Assembly (NCBI RefSeq): GCF_000150275.1
Contig: NW_002060948.1
Location: 569,066-633,065, forward strand
Direction of reading: 5' to 3'
Source: Trichoplax adhaerens
Lineage: Eukaryota > Placozoa > Uniplacotomia > Trichoplacea > Trichoplacidae
Length of the DNA stretch: 64,000 bases
The position numbers and the translations under genes were made by a program. Shown here piece after piece: positions 11,701-24,675 of the stretch (within the stretch, counting starts at the first letter, position 1; each line of letters begins with the position of its first letter). The notes under the pieces were generated by a model. The model was given only the letters and a program-made list of their open reading frames with translations, was not told where the DNA came from and ran no database searches.

Positions 11701-12556
11701 AATTCTATTATGCTAGCCAAAAATTTCATTTATAATATTGTTTACAGAAAATTGATAATCGTGTAGTTGCTGATGAAGACCTGAAATTGTCGGACATTTT
11801 ACGTTATTATGCACGAGATCTTTCCTCAGCCAAAGTACGCCAAATGAATATAGGATTCATTATCGATTAATTCTGAAGAATTGTAATATCGGATATCAAA
11901 GCAAGCTCGATCGTGATAATGGTTTCTCTGTTATTGTTAATGATAGGATCTATTGTATCGTCGATCTCGATGCGTATCAAGCTATGAAAATGCAAATAAG
12001 GGGTTAGAGAAGGCAAGAAACAAAAATAAGGATGTGCAAACGGTAAGTGATGGTAATGTAATCATTTAATTGCTAATGAAACACACTGTAATGTGTAATC
12101 TTATTTGTAGGCTGAAAAGGTACAACAAGCTGCTCGTGAAAAGTTTGAAAACATGTCAGAAATAGCTAAGCAGGGTAAGTTAAATATAAATCAACTTTCG
12201 CATATTTGACCTATGTAAATTGATATCGATATTATTTCGAACTTTAGAACTACTCGACTTTAAGCAAAAGAGGGTTACAGCGTTTAAGAGAAATCTAGTA
12301 AGTTACCGTACTTTTATTAAATTTATTTTTATGCGATGCAGTAATAGTTACAATTTATAATTCATTTATTTTTTCAACAGTCTGAACTGGCAGAGTTAGA
12401 ATTAAAGCACGCAAAGGTACTCCCTTATAGCACCGAATTTTGCTATTCAAAATAAATAAATTACAATTCTTTACTTTTAATACTTTTTTAATGTTTAATT
12501 AGATTGCTGCTCAGTTATTCCGAAATACGATCAGTGCTTTGAAAGAAATTGCCTAG
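8753..12556 (+). CDS. SNX6: Sorting nexin SNX5/SNX6 type (PX-BAR)
   Basis: Sixteen exons join in phase: 8753-8818, 9342-9446, 10127-10237, 10362-10483, 10585-10708, 10807-10902, 11071-11126, 11257-11306, 11413-11488, 11581-11620, 11748-11834, 11947-12042, 12111-12174, 12248-12297, 12381-12416, 12503-12556 (TAG). They give about 410 residues, against 406 for human SNX6. Diagnostic phrases are [63 protein letters not shown] and [12 protein letters not shown]. The PX domain spans roughly residues 20-165 and the BAR domain the rest. SNX5/6 pair with SNX1/2 to form tubular coats on endosomes that return cargo to the Golgi or plasma membrane. The intron at 10903-11070 uses a GC donor. The start is unresolved: the first in-frame ATG is at 8789, but the exon opens with an acceptor at 8751-8752, so a short upstream exon is likely. 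SNX5, SNX6 and SNX32 cannot be separated at this distance. Confidence 0.93.
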
Positions 12557-14820
12557 CAGTTTGGACGTTAAACCACTAGAGGAAACCTTTTTATTTCACT
12601 AAAGTGTAGAATAGAGTTACATTATATTATGTATAGAAAAGTATAACTTGATAGATTTGTATGCATTGTTTATCAGTACGAACTGACTGATTTCGTTAGG
12701 TTATCTTTAAAAAATTGGCGTTCTTACATCAATGTAACACTGATTTTATAGTATACGTACATCTGGTAAATACATTACTTAATCTCGCGTATTGGTTAAC
12801 AAGCTCATTTTATTCTCTTACCAAGAAAGATCGATTATGCATGCTGCGCTTGTTTTAGTCTTTATTACACGTATATTATGATAATGACGAATGCCTTATG
12901 CAGTCATTTAAGTAGTATTGTGTAAGAAATATATAACTATTTGATTACCATTGATTATATACTTATTAATCAAAATCAATTGTTGACAACTTGTCGTAGT
13001 GTAAAGTCTTATTCAGTCAGTTGAATTATTGGTATCTTACCAACCCAATTATAGTGACTAATGCTACAAATTGTAGTGGTAATAGTACAATTATGCTTTC
13101 GTTTATAAACTCTTTGCAAAGATATGACATTGTCAAATAAAGTATGATTATTTTACATATAATTAATAGGTACTATAACTTCATGTTTACAACTCTACAA
13201 TTGCGATATGCTTATTTTTCATACGTGATATAATACTGTTGTAATATTATTTCAATATAGTTAAGGTAGGGTTAGTAATCCTTTCGCAGAGATTATTCTT
13301 ATGAAATTGGTACTTTGATACATTATCAAATTATTAACCATGTGTCACCTAATCTCTTCAATATAAATTAGAAAGACATCTTATCTCATGTCTATTTATT
13401 CTTGTTTATATCGAAATAACCTATAGTGCACCGACTGATTTATGCTCATTACTTAATTAGTTTTGTAGCGAGTAAAGATACGTAGTACTACGGTAACAAA
13501 AGCAAAAGTATTAGCATCACATATTCTTGGAATACTATAATTAATAAATATTAGGGGGTGAAAAATGATAGGTCTAAGTCCAAATATACCAGCTTGTACC
13601 CGTATGTTATTCAAAATAATATGTTCGTGTAATTTTGGTAGTGCAGTCGTAAAAATCTTACGTATCCCTAATTTTACATTATTTCTTTAAAAAAACGAAG
13701 CAATTACAGGAATAGATTTCTTCACGTACAGTAGTATAGTGAATTCAACATAATTAGAGTATACTAGAAAATAACATGACAACTTACGATGATATACGAG
13801 TATTATACGGTCACTTAAGCCATTCGAAAATTGTCTCATGTAGTACCAGTTTTTGATCATAGTATCCAATTATCTGTGTAATTTCTTAACAGGAAACAAC
13901 ATTTACGCATAAAATTTATCTCGCTTACTTTCCCTGATGCTTAAAATCGCTATTGGCGCATCTTATAATCACAATATAACCCAAACCTCAATGCAACATT
14001 CAAACACTGTGTAATACTACTATGGATTAGCTCCAGGTTTCATGTCCACTGTTTGAAATCACCAGTATGCAAAGGTAGCTAAGGATTAAATTGTTAAGCT
14101 TATAAGCCAAGGGACAGTTCAATCGACGTAATAGAAGCTCAATTGCTCTAAAATATATTACGTAATGAATCCTTTCCATCTTGTATTACAACTACCGATT
14201 ACTATAAACTAACTAGAGACCGTAATCCAGTAGTGAACACCTGATTGTATACTGTATAATGACAGCGTTAATAGGGTTTCTATAGCGTTGTTATGGCGAC
14301 AGCCCACTTAAAATTTCTATCAAGCCCTGTTCTACCACTGAACAATTATACAGAGCCAATATAGCTTACAAGCAGTAACTCTAGTATAAATACCTTCTAA
14401 TAAGCTATTGGTATTAGTCATTCCCATGAAGATAAACACCAAGTCCTTTAGTGGAGGAATATCAGTGAAACGATTAGACTCATCCATTAATAACTTCCAT
14501 AGTAGTCATCTATTATTAATACACAACTATAGGTGAAATAGCTGCAAATAGTTTTATATATAGTATAGCAAATTAGTTAACGTTAAGATCGGATGCACTG
14601 TTAAAAGAAATCGAAATTTATCATATAAGAGCTTGGTTTTATAGAAGACGCAGTCATTAATTAAACCCATTTCTACATATCCTATAGTATATACAAAGAG
14701 CATCACCAGAGTAAACAAATTCTATTTAAGCATACTTAGTCAGCGCTCCTTCCCTGACTATCAGTTGAAGAGATTTACCTCCTAGGCTTGGCAGAGTAGT
14801 GATCATTTGCAATAGACATC
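12557..14820. other. Intergenic, AT-rich, no supported gene
   Basis: About 2.3 kb lies between the sorting nexin stop and the start of the coiled-coil gene. It contains only short ORFs without similarity (such as 13687-13869 on the minus strand) and no repeat array that I can see. It presumably carries the 3' processing signals of one gene and the promoter of the next. Confidence 0.45.
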
Positions 14821-17800
14821 ATGGTTATCAGTAGGCAAGAGAATAGGAAAACAACGGTAGCTGCCGTTTTGGAACATATTAAAGAATTAGGTTAGTTAAT
14901 TTTGTCGAATATGGCCTTATTTTAAATATATGAAATAGGCCATAATTTAGCTCTTGAAGATCGCTCATACTTTCATCTATTATAGACATAATATAATACA
15001 GAGATTGAAATGATTTTAATAAACCTTATTAATCGTCTACAATAACCGTAATAGATGAGAAATTTGATGAAAATCAATATGATGATACTTGTCGAACGCT
15101 ACTCAAGGATATTTCAGAAGGAATTGTTCAATTAGTAAGCATAAATCTTGCAAATGTGTCTATCGCAACTTTATTGGTTTTAGTTTTCACATCGAAATAT
15201 TAGACTACAGAGGTTTAGAACTAAAATAAGGATAAGCGTCGTCTCTTTAAAATATAATTAGGAATTAGAATGTCAAACTATTCAAGAAAATGGCGAAGCT
15301 AAATCGATTGAAGCCAGTAGTCTTCGACATCGCTTTCAAATATTTCCAGAACAGATTGAAAATGAATTAAATAGTAAGCTGTAAATTTGCACTGTAGCAA
15401 ATTAATCGATCACATTGCATTACTGTCTAGATATAATGCAAATGGATAGCCTGGAAGTGTTACGGATAATCTTAATGATAACAATCTAGTTAGAAATTTT
15501 AGTTAATATTGATTCCTAAACTAAACCATCTTTAGGCGCAGTTGAATCAGCTCGAAATTCCAATATTGAAGAATTAACATCATTACAAGTAAGTATTAAA
15601 TTAAATACAGACTAAACCACGCTGGCTTTGCAATAAAGTTCTCTTATTCTCAAATATTAGATTTAAATCTACGCGTACTCCCTGTTTTTTTAACTGATAT
15701 TGCTAAAACCTTTAAATGATTGTAAATTATCCAACGCACTGTAGCAGTGTTAAAATTACTTACTAAAGCAAAATCTTGACTATCGGACAATCTTAGACAA
15801 GCTTAAACAAAATTCAAGCAGTTATTAAAGATTTTAAGGATCGCCATCTTAAAGTAGAAAAGGAAAATTCAGCTATTGAGTGAGTATGACCAAGGATATC
15901 GAGATTTAAAAGCATCAAACTTAAAGTATCATTGCTCTTTACCTAATATCTCTCGTTAAGAATCTAGATAGGCTACTATAGTTTGTCTACTTTATTACTG
16001 TGCCAATAAATATAATAATTTTACTATTATTATCGACATCATTAATTAGACCAGAAAAAAATGAAGTCATGGAGAAACATGAAGATATAGTTGGTCAACT
16101 AAATGAAAGGATGGCACTTAAAGCAAGGTATCCATATGAATGATTAATTATTTCAAATAATTTTCATGAAGGCATTTATTTGAAAAAATAAAGGAATTAT
16201 AAAACATGACAAACTAAGGAAAGCAAACTGATCCTTTTTGCATTTAAAAATTTCATATCTAGTAAGCAAATAAAGCTCAACAATACTCGAGAAAGACTGA
16301 GAGATTCTTTGCAAGAGGTAATTTAAACTTAGATAGGAATGTATTAAATTGGCTGTCAACATCTAATATTGATATATCTGATTAATGTTTAATATTGTAA
16401 GCTGGGCATGACAGTTCTAGTTTGATGAATAAATATGTGTAGATAATTGATATTGAAGATGAAATTGCTCAAATGAAAGAAGACATGATACAAGAGCGAG
16501 CTGATGCAAAGCAAGAGAAATTAAGATTAAAGCAAGCCATAGTGAGTTAGATGCGTACACGTAAATATAAAACTATGCTTTATCGTTTACTTTTAGTTGA
16601 GATTTATTTATACGGTCCTGGATATCACAGTACATGACAAATATATCGAAGCCAAAATATACTTTTAAACCTATTTTGATATGTAAAATAAACCCGACAT
16701 TGCAATTACGGATTGTCTTTCATTTAAGTACCAATAGAAATTGTAAAATATCAATTAAAATTAATCTACTGCACTCTAGTATAGTAGAATTTATTATATG
16801 GAAACGATTCTCACTAGTATATCAGCATTATTAAAATTTATATTCTATTACGCTAGACTTTGTACTGCGGAAAATATTTCCTACTAACATATCGATACCA
16901 TCATATTATAAGTTATATCAATATACCCTGCTAAATTTATTAATACAAGTTGCTAAACATTTTGTTTGCCATAATATTTTGCTTGTAATATCGGTTTCGC
17001 TATAAGGCTAAAAGAAATAAAGATGTCAATGACGAAAGAAGAGTTAATATCTATAAAAGAAGGCAAGCTGTCCTAAGCAAGCTATTTAAAGTTTTCGATA
17101 AATTGTGATATTCTGTAATTAATCGTTTCCATCTATGCAACCATAGGGAAATCGAAACGTTGAGTGAGCAGTTAATGGAATCGGAATCTAAACTTCAAAG
17201 TAAACGCACTGTAAGTATCTTCTACCATCATTCTGCTGTAGTTATAATAATATGCAGTACAGCAGGTAGTTCTTATATTTAAAAATAACTTTTATTGCTA
17301 ATATCGTAGCTAAGATCATAATTACTACTAAAATATTTACTCACAGGATCTGTATGTATAATGAATAATGGTAATAGTTCTAATTGAAATAAAAAGATTG
17401 AGCATAAATTTTTAATATCGATCTTGTTTCTTACCCTAGGTCGTTGCAAGGCATGAGAAAGCAAAAGATGAGGCAATAGCAAGGGAGAAACATTTGTCTA
17501 GTATGCTATCGCAGAAGATAACTGAAAATAATGAGCTCCGTGAGAAAGGGTTAGAATGATAAATACTAGTTCTAGTCATATTAAATTTCAATAATTTATT
17601 ATTTATTAATATACGAGTATAATGTTATGTTAGTACTACTTTGCTAAGGTAGAGGATTGGATTTATTATTTTACTATAGACAAGGTATTACTAGAAATCA
17701 TGAGAACATGATTAGAGATTTTGAACGGCAACAGGCCAAGTTGAAAGAAGAAAGAGATATTGTAAGATCTTTTCCCTATTGTTAAAGATTGGAGGATTCA

Positions 17801-20800
17801 GATTCTAAGACTTACTTCTAGTAATAGTGGAATAATTTCGAAGTTTTAATAAGAATCTCAAGAATCGTAATCATTCGCTATTTCAATAATAGTTGCAAGA
17901 AGAACTCCGACAGGTTACGGAAGAGCAAAAAAAACTAGTACAACATCATAAGAGTCATCGAGCAGGTGGTTAACATGAATTGAACTTATGATAAAATAAT
18001 GTTAAATTAATTATAGCCATACGCCTATCTCAGATAATCAATTCTTTACTGTCTATCCTGATCTTTTAATTTTCACCATAGGTGATAAAATTTTCTTCTA
18101 CTCTTGTAATTATACCTTACTATCTTTATTATTTCTCGCCATCTATGTAGTATTACAAGATATAGTGCAACAACGGGATGGTGAAGACGCAACACTAAAA
18201 GAAGTTCAGAGCTTGTAAGTACTTATATACAAAATGTGATTTGTTATTAGTGCTTTACTTCATTAATAATGATATTGCTAATGCTTTTACCTTATATTCA
18301 ATGCTGGTAACTAATTACATGAAATATGATTTACTGTTAGTGCTTCACTTAGTTAATACGGGCATTGCTAATAATTTTACTTTACAAGCTTGTAACAGAT
18401 TTTACGAAATATGATTTGCCGTTAGTGCTTCACTTAATTAATGTGATATCGTTAATACTCTGGAATTTACCAATATTTTACTTTATATTCAGGGCTTTTA
18501 GTCAATTGCACCAAATATTACTTGCTATTAGCCCTTTATTTAGTGAACGCTGACATTACTAAAAGTTTTTACTTTATATTCACCGTTTGTTAGTAATAAT
18601 AGGGAATATACTTGCTAGTTAATGTTTAACTTGTATAGTAATGAACGTATATGTTTACTACTTTATCTTTTAGAGTTAGAGATACAAGAGATCGCTTTAC
18701 CAAGGTTTCCGATGAATTATCTAGACTAAAGGATGAAAGTATTAATTTGGATAACAGAATGAATCGATTAATGGAGGATCATAAGTAAATTGAAATGAAA
18801 TTGCTAATCGATAATATAACTATAATAGCAACTTATTATTTCGTTTTATAGTGATCAATTTGATTAAAATCTTCAACATCTTTAACATTTCTTATAGAGC
18901 GACAGTTGAAGTACTTGGCAGACAAATTGAGCAAACAAGAACTTCATTAAATTCAGAAAGGAAAGAAAGGTAAAGAAATGTCTTGTCTTTCCCAATAACT
19001 TTGCAATAGCTATAATAGGATTAGACATTGGAGATGAGTTTGTCTATATGATAATAATAAGATCAACTTATCAAACAAATCTGTTAGTGCTGTGAACGGT
19101 ATTTAAACATCTATGTTTCTTACTGAAAATGATACTTCAATATCCTGTAATTCATATTTACCGTAAATAGGCAAGAATTACAAAATGATCGAGATGTGTT
19201 GCAAAAGAAGATTGATAATCTTAAACGAGAACACGGCAATTTCATGTCTGAGGTGACATCGAGAATTACACGAGGTAAAGAGAAATATCTACAACAAACG
19301 CAAAAGGTAAGAAATATATCAAGACGATGACTATTTCTTGATTAATTGTAGTCTAAAGTTAAGCATTTTGTTAAGCCCTGCTTTGATGTAGAATTATAAT
19401 TGAAATGGTAGTTATTTATTTATTTTCCATTGTTGATCATTATTGGTATTATTTAATATTTCTACTCTCATAAATTATATTGGTCTTAAACTTACACACG
19501 TACGTTAAGACCTGAGGTGAATTCTTGTAATATCTAAAAATGGATGCAGCAGCCAATAAATGCTCCTTCAGTTAGATTAATTCTAACCACCAGTCATCTT
19601 TTCATCCACAATAAATAATGGGCTAAAACATTAAAATTAGTATCTTGCCAATTGTATAAATGACTCGAAATGTTTGAAATGATGAAAGGAAGAAATAGTT
19701 GTTCCTTTCTTTCTCCTGATTGACTCTATTGATCTCTTGCAGAAAGAAGAAACTAATCGTTTAGTGGGTGAAACAGAAAAGACTGCCAAAAATAAACAGC
19801 AACAGCTAGAAAAGGCACAACAAGCCTATAATGAAATGACAGCCGATTTGGGTGGTAAAGTAAAAGAGGGCGAGGTAATATTTTCTACTGAATAATAATA
19901 ACTTTAAAATTCTTCTCTCAGATTTATTACGGCATAAAAATTTTTAAACTCCTTTTACGATAGATGTATATTAACTGTATAATATGACACTGAAAGTTGA
20001 GCTTAGTAAAATTTACTGACTTTGGGAGTATTCAACACTATGTTATACGAATGCATTATTACGGAAATAAAATAGCTAAAATGAACTAACATTAGATAAA
20101 TTATACTTTACACCTGTAATGGATATTATCTTGCATATTGAGAGTCCTAACTCTAATGGCATTTAATTTTCATACTACATCAACCGTTGTTGGTACCATT
20201 TTGCATATTAATATTGCAATAACTAATGAAGGCTAAGTTTTACGCTGTGTTCCTTTGATTAACGATCCACATAAGTTTATTAACACATATCCTAAATTCT
20301 ATATTGTAACTCTAATTAAGGTTAAGTTTTATACTCTGTTAATTACTTAAGATCGTAAGTTTTGCTAAAATATGTCTTAAATTCTATAGCTTTAAATTTC
20401 GCAAAGTGACAATAGATATATCTCTCTAGCTGTGAGCATGAAGTATACATTCATTTATAATATTGCTACTAGTTCAATTTCTGTATTCTAAATAAATGAG
20501 ATTATTCTTGCCAAAAAGACCCTACTAAATAAATTCTAGGATACGAAATCTATCTTATGGCAAACATTAATAGATCGCTGTTGGGTACATTAAAACTGTA
20601 TTCGATAATTAGTCATCAGTTGCGGTTGAGTTATGATTATTCTACATTTTAGTAATGCTAAATTGACTGAAGTATATGTAGAATATATTTTAAATATCAT
20701 AATTTTACACCTATGTTATAAAAAGCATCAGTAAGATATTTCTCTAGCTAATGATGACAAAGAATACATTCTCTTTATAACTTTTTTACTGGCTCAACGA

Positions 20801-22847
20801 TAGATTACTGCTAAATATATTAAAGTTTCATAAAATAATTAGTCGCTATCAGCTGTTTAGCAGTCCTTATTACTTAGTTGTTAATGATGCTAATCATATT
20901 AATTTAAATATAGGATCAAATTAATCGATATCGTCAAGAATTACAAAATGTTCAGAAAGCGACGGAAGCTGAACAAGTAAATAGATAATAACTACTTGAA
21001 ATTTCATTCGCTTACTTTCTACTATCAGATCCAGTATATTATGATCTATAGACTTATAGCTGTATGTTATCGAATTTTATTAGCCGTTATATCAGGAGAG
21101 AGAAAAATTTCACAAAGAAAAACAAGAATTACTGGATAAAATGAAGAAAAAAGTTGTTGGTAAGTTGGCGAGCCGATATATTGAAAATTTCAATATTCAG
21201 GTTATACCTACAAGCCAACATTATTGAGGATAGATATGTGGTATGCCATAAAATGATGAAGTACTCAGCAGTGTTACTGTTTTTTTTGTTATATTAAGCT
21301 TTAAAGAAAGAGCAACAACTACTACAGCAAGAAATTACAGAAACTAAAGAGAAAATTGAGGACTGTAAAGAGCCTCGTGTAAGTTGAATGCGATTAATAA
21401 ATTGTAGCAAATTGCTTTGATTTTCTACCGACATAATCAACATAATGATTACCTACATGAAACATATTTCTTTTTCTAGTTAACTTAATTTGGTTTAAAT
21501 CGTAATTTTCTATAACAGACGCAACTGGAAGAGGAATTAGGTATCCGGAAGAATGATTACAATAATTTTCTTAAGAAAGCAGGAGAAGAGATGAGCCAAT
21601 GTGAGGAAGATATTTATGTGACTACTTCTAAATTAGACGTCATTATGGAGGAAAATGAAAGATTAGATAATGTAAGTCATCTAAAATATTGAATTTTATA
21701 GCTATTCTATATTATACGTGGTAAATAAAGTAATGTTGTTCGATGGTTAGAGTTTGATAATTCCTTCATATATCATTATACTGAAAATAAGGTGTAATGG
21801 AGTGCTATTTAGTATTAAATAGTTTAAAGTTGATCAGAATAGTCGTTTATCATTTAATTTTAAAAGTTCTCTTGTTTTCTAACAGTTAATTTAGAATTCA
21901 ACCATGAGTAAATACCCTTAGATGAAGTTATTTCAGTAGCAATCTATACCTCAAGCTATAATTATGTACTCTATTAAATGTTACAGGCTATGAATAAGCT
22001 CCAGGCAAATTTAGATCGAGTAAATTATGCAATTGAAGAGAAGAATAATCTATTTAGGGCTATGACTAATCGAAAGGAACACATTACAAGTAAGTAAATA
22101 GTTTTATATACTCTCAAGCAAGGTAATATGGTTGTCAAAAATATATGATGATATGCATACCGTACCCTAAATTAATCTTAATATTTCAGGGCAATCGCTG
22201 TTATTTTCATATTTATTAATTCAATCTACATTAAATTCTTATAAATTAGCTACATTAAAGGACGCATGGGCGAAAGATAGAAACATGGACGTGGTAAGTT
22301 GTCAATTTGTTGGGGGTATAGAATAAAATTAAAATCGTAATTTATATTATTATCATGTTCATCGCCGTCCATGGGAAGATACCGTGGTTATTTTGATTCG
22401 AAATATGTCTAATTTTCTTCTTGAATGTTACGATTTACCAATTATTATTTTAAATTTTAACTGCAATAATTTAAAATGTGAAAATGATCATTGACTTTGT
22501 AATCATAGCCATAAGCTTGATGTAAACTTTACTTTCGTATATCACAATTTTAGAAATTTGCTATTCGCGATACAGACACAGTTGCTGAAATTACGGACTT
22601 TGAAAATGGAATGCAAGAGCGTGGAGAAGAGTAAGTTATGAAATTAAATATTTAAGAAAGGGCGATAAATTAATATAGACTACGATAAATATGCGTCATA
22701 GGTGTAGACGTAGAATTCTATTTGTTAATCAGATAAACTATGAATTTGAATATTAGGTTACAAGGCATTCAGTCATTAATTGAGGGCGAATTGGACAATT
22801 TAACCCAGTTTTTGGAAAATTTAAGGCCTTATAATAAAGGTTTCTAA
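14821..22847 (+). CDS. CCDC175: Long coiled-coil protein, CCDC175-like, 26 exons
   Basis: Twenty-six exons chain without a phase conflict from ATG 14821 to TAA 22847, giving 754 residues: 14821-14890, 15055-15134, 15262-15373, 15536-15588, 15797-15879, 16050-16127, 16263-16317, 16443-16541, 17007-17062, 17147-17210, 17440-17549, 17680-17761, 17893-17965, 18151-18214, 18674-18784, 18898-18969, 19171-19306, 19743-19874, 20914-20976, 21096-21159, 21299-21378, 21519-21671, 21987-22089, 22190-22293, 22554-22630, 22757-22847. The protein is almost wholly charged heptad coiled coil (for example QVTEEQKKLVQHHKSH). Near residues 35-105 the pattern LLKDI, then FPEQIENEL, then ESARNSNIEEL resembles human CCDC175 (793 residues) from memory, so the name is tentative. 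Other cilium-type coiled coils such as CCDC178 remain possible. Intron 17063-17146 has a GC donor. Function is not established, and an axonemal or testis-type role is inference only. Confidence 0.72.
18225..18590. repeat. Intronic tandem repeat, about four diverged units
   Basis: The intron 18215-18673 of the coiled-coil gene holds roughly 100-bp units built on the phrases ATATGATTTRCTGTTAGTGC, TTCACTTARTTAAT and TTTTACTTTATATTCA. They recur starting near 18236, 18325, 18409 and 18513 with substitutions and indels. No coding potential is seen. Confidence 0.65.
19875..20913 (+). other. Large (1.04 kb) intron of the coiled-coil gene
   Basis: This is the longest intron in the gene, in phase 0 between exons 18 and 19. 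It is very AT-rich and holds loosely repeated phrases (GGCTAAGTTTTACGCTGTGTT near 20231 and GGTTAAGTTTTATACTCTGTT near 20319), but no ORF or RNA structure that I can support. Confidence 0.5.
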
Positions 22848-24057
22848 CTGAATGTATAAGAGCAGCTAATTGTACAATTATTATGTATGCAATAATGACA
22901 GCTAAATAAATTTCCTTTTTCATATAAAGATGGCGATGAACCTGGTAATAAAAGAACACATCATAGAGTAAGGCAAGCCAAGAAGAAATCACATAATCAT
23001 TAAGCCTAGGATAAGTTGAAATACTTGGAAGTACAGTATTTAAAAGTCTACATTGCAGTAATGGCTTTTGAAGCTTTTATATTGCTTAAATTTTATACAT
23101 TTGTAAATAGTTGATTGCAAAGTAAAACTATCGTAGAATTTTATTACATAATAATTGTTAGAAATTTTATTACAAATCGGTCATCACTTGTTACTATTAA
23201 TAAATTGAAAGTGATTAATATTGTAATATAAAAGTTATTATGAATACTAATATCATGCAACTATCGAAATCACGATGCTACTGTATTAACATTGGACCAT
23301 TAATCTGTTTATGCATTTTATGTCTTGTTGACATGTTACTGTTACATGAAAAGTTATCGAACCGCATTTTTGAATAAATTTAGCATTTGGAGATCAACGC
23401 TTTTCAAGCGAATAAACAGCATAAACTGACTCTACAAGGTGTTTACAACAGAATGATAGTAGTTTATACTCCTGGAATACGACATGAAAATAATGCTAGA
23501 ATAAATATAGCTACCACGATAGAGTATCTTTGTATGAATATAGCAATACTATTTTCGCTAGAAATCATAAACATTGATAACAATTAACAATTAATTAATA
23601 TTGTAAGATAGCTTCATGGACAGGGATCATCAACTGGAGCATACCATCTATAGGAAGGATGCTGGGCCAATCAGAATAACTTCTAGTACTCTTTATCATT
23701 ATAAATTTGAATATCGCATTCCGATAATTCGGCCATAGTTGAATCTTTCTAACCAAGTTTAAATTTTTATATGTATTACTTGATTCCATTAACATGCCCT
23801 ATAATTGCATGGTAATGTAAAATTACAATAGTATACCCATACATACAATGACTGATTGGACTTTCTAAATCACAGATTGAGCCAATAATTTAAAATTTGG
23901 ATTGACAAAGCTGGTTGATTCTATCCAGTTTCATAGGCATAAACATTAATAAGATCCTGTTTTGATATTACAAGTGAACCATTTTATGAATAAAATTGCC
24001 TACAGAGGTTGACCAAAAGGCATGACTAGTCAATTTAACAAGCCTTGAAGATTTCAC
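22848..24057. other. Intergenic, convergent 3' ends
   Basis: About 1.2 kb of AT-rich DNA separates the stop of the coiled-coil gene (+) from the stop of the UBE2E-type gene (-). ORFs at 22753-22992 and 23595-23795 (-) and 23387-23587 (+) lack any family pattern. Confidence 0.5.
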
Positions 24058-24675
24058 TCAAGTGGCAAATCTTTGCGTCCATTGCCTAGCTATCTCATCG
24101 TGCCTGCTTTTATCTTGGAAGTAAAGGAGTGCAATATTATCGACTAATGGTTTGCTTGGAATACAATTCTTTAATAGGTTACAAATTGATTGTAAAATTT
24201 GACTAATAGTTGTTGTTGGGCTCCAGTTTTCATTCAATAGATCCAAGCAAATTGCCCCTTTGGAATTGATATTACAGTGATAAACACGTGTACGAAATGT
24301 TACAGTAGGTGGCTTAAATGGATAATCATTGGTAAATTCCAACTCTAAGAAGAAGACACCACCTTGGTAAACTGATCCAGCTGGGCCTAATATCGTAGCA
24401 ACCCATTGATAGATATTATCACCTTTAGGGCCAGCAGAACAGTTAGCTGGTGGATGTAGAGTTAGCTCTGTCAGTTCGAGTTGTAGGCGACGAACACTAG
24501 CACCCATGCCATTAATTTTACTATGCCATTTCGAAGATTTGGTCTCTACAGGTGATGAATAACGATTTCTTAAGGATTGTTTCTGATCTGTTTCAGCATA
24601 AGGATCTTGATTTGGATCTTGTTGATCTTCATCCATTTCGGTAAGATGCGTTAACGTACTGCTTTCTTCTAACAT
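24058..24675 (-). CDS. UBE2E: UBE2E-type E2 ubiquitin-conjugating enzyme, intronless
   Basis: This is a single 205-codon exon. Residues 61-205 form a UBC fold: [14 protein letters not shown], then [52 protein letters not shown], and a C-terminal [15 protein letters not shown] tail. The predicted catalytic cysteine is Cys143 (in AICLDLL), and the HPN-type triad reads HCN at 133-135, as in UBE2E1-3. The acidic or polar N-terminal extension (residues 1-55, [16 protein letters not shown]) is the class III feature typical of UBE2E. The stretch between the active site and the last helix (around 165-190) is more diverged than is usual in this very conserved family. E2Es accept ubiquitin from UBA1 and pass it to RING or HECT E3 ligases. 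The absence of introns suggests a retro-copy, or a family member that lost its introns. Confidence 0.93.
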   Translation of the reverse strand: MLEESSTLTHLTEMDEDQQDPNQDPYAETDQKQSLRNRYSSPVETKSSKWHSKINGMGASVRRLQLELTELTLHPPANCSAGPKGDNIYQWVATILGPAGSVYQGGVFFLELEFTNDYPFKPPTVTFRTRVYHCNINSKGAICLDLLNENWSPTTTISQILQSICNLLKNCIPSKPLVDNIALLYFQDKSRHDEIARQWTQRFAT

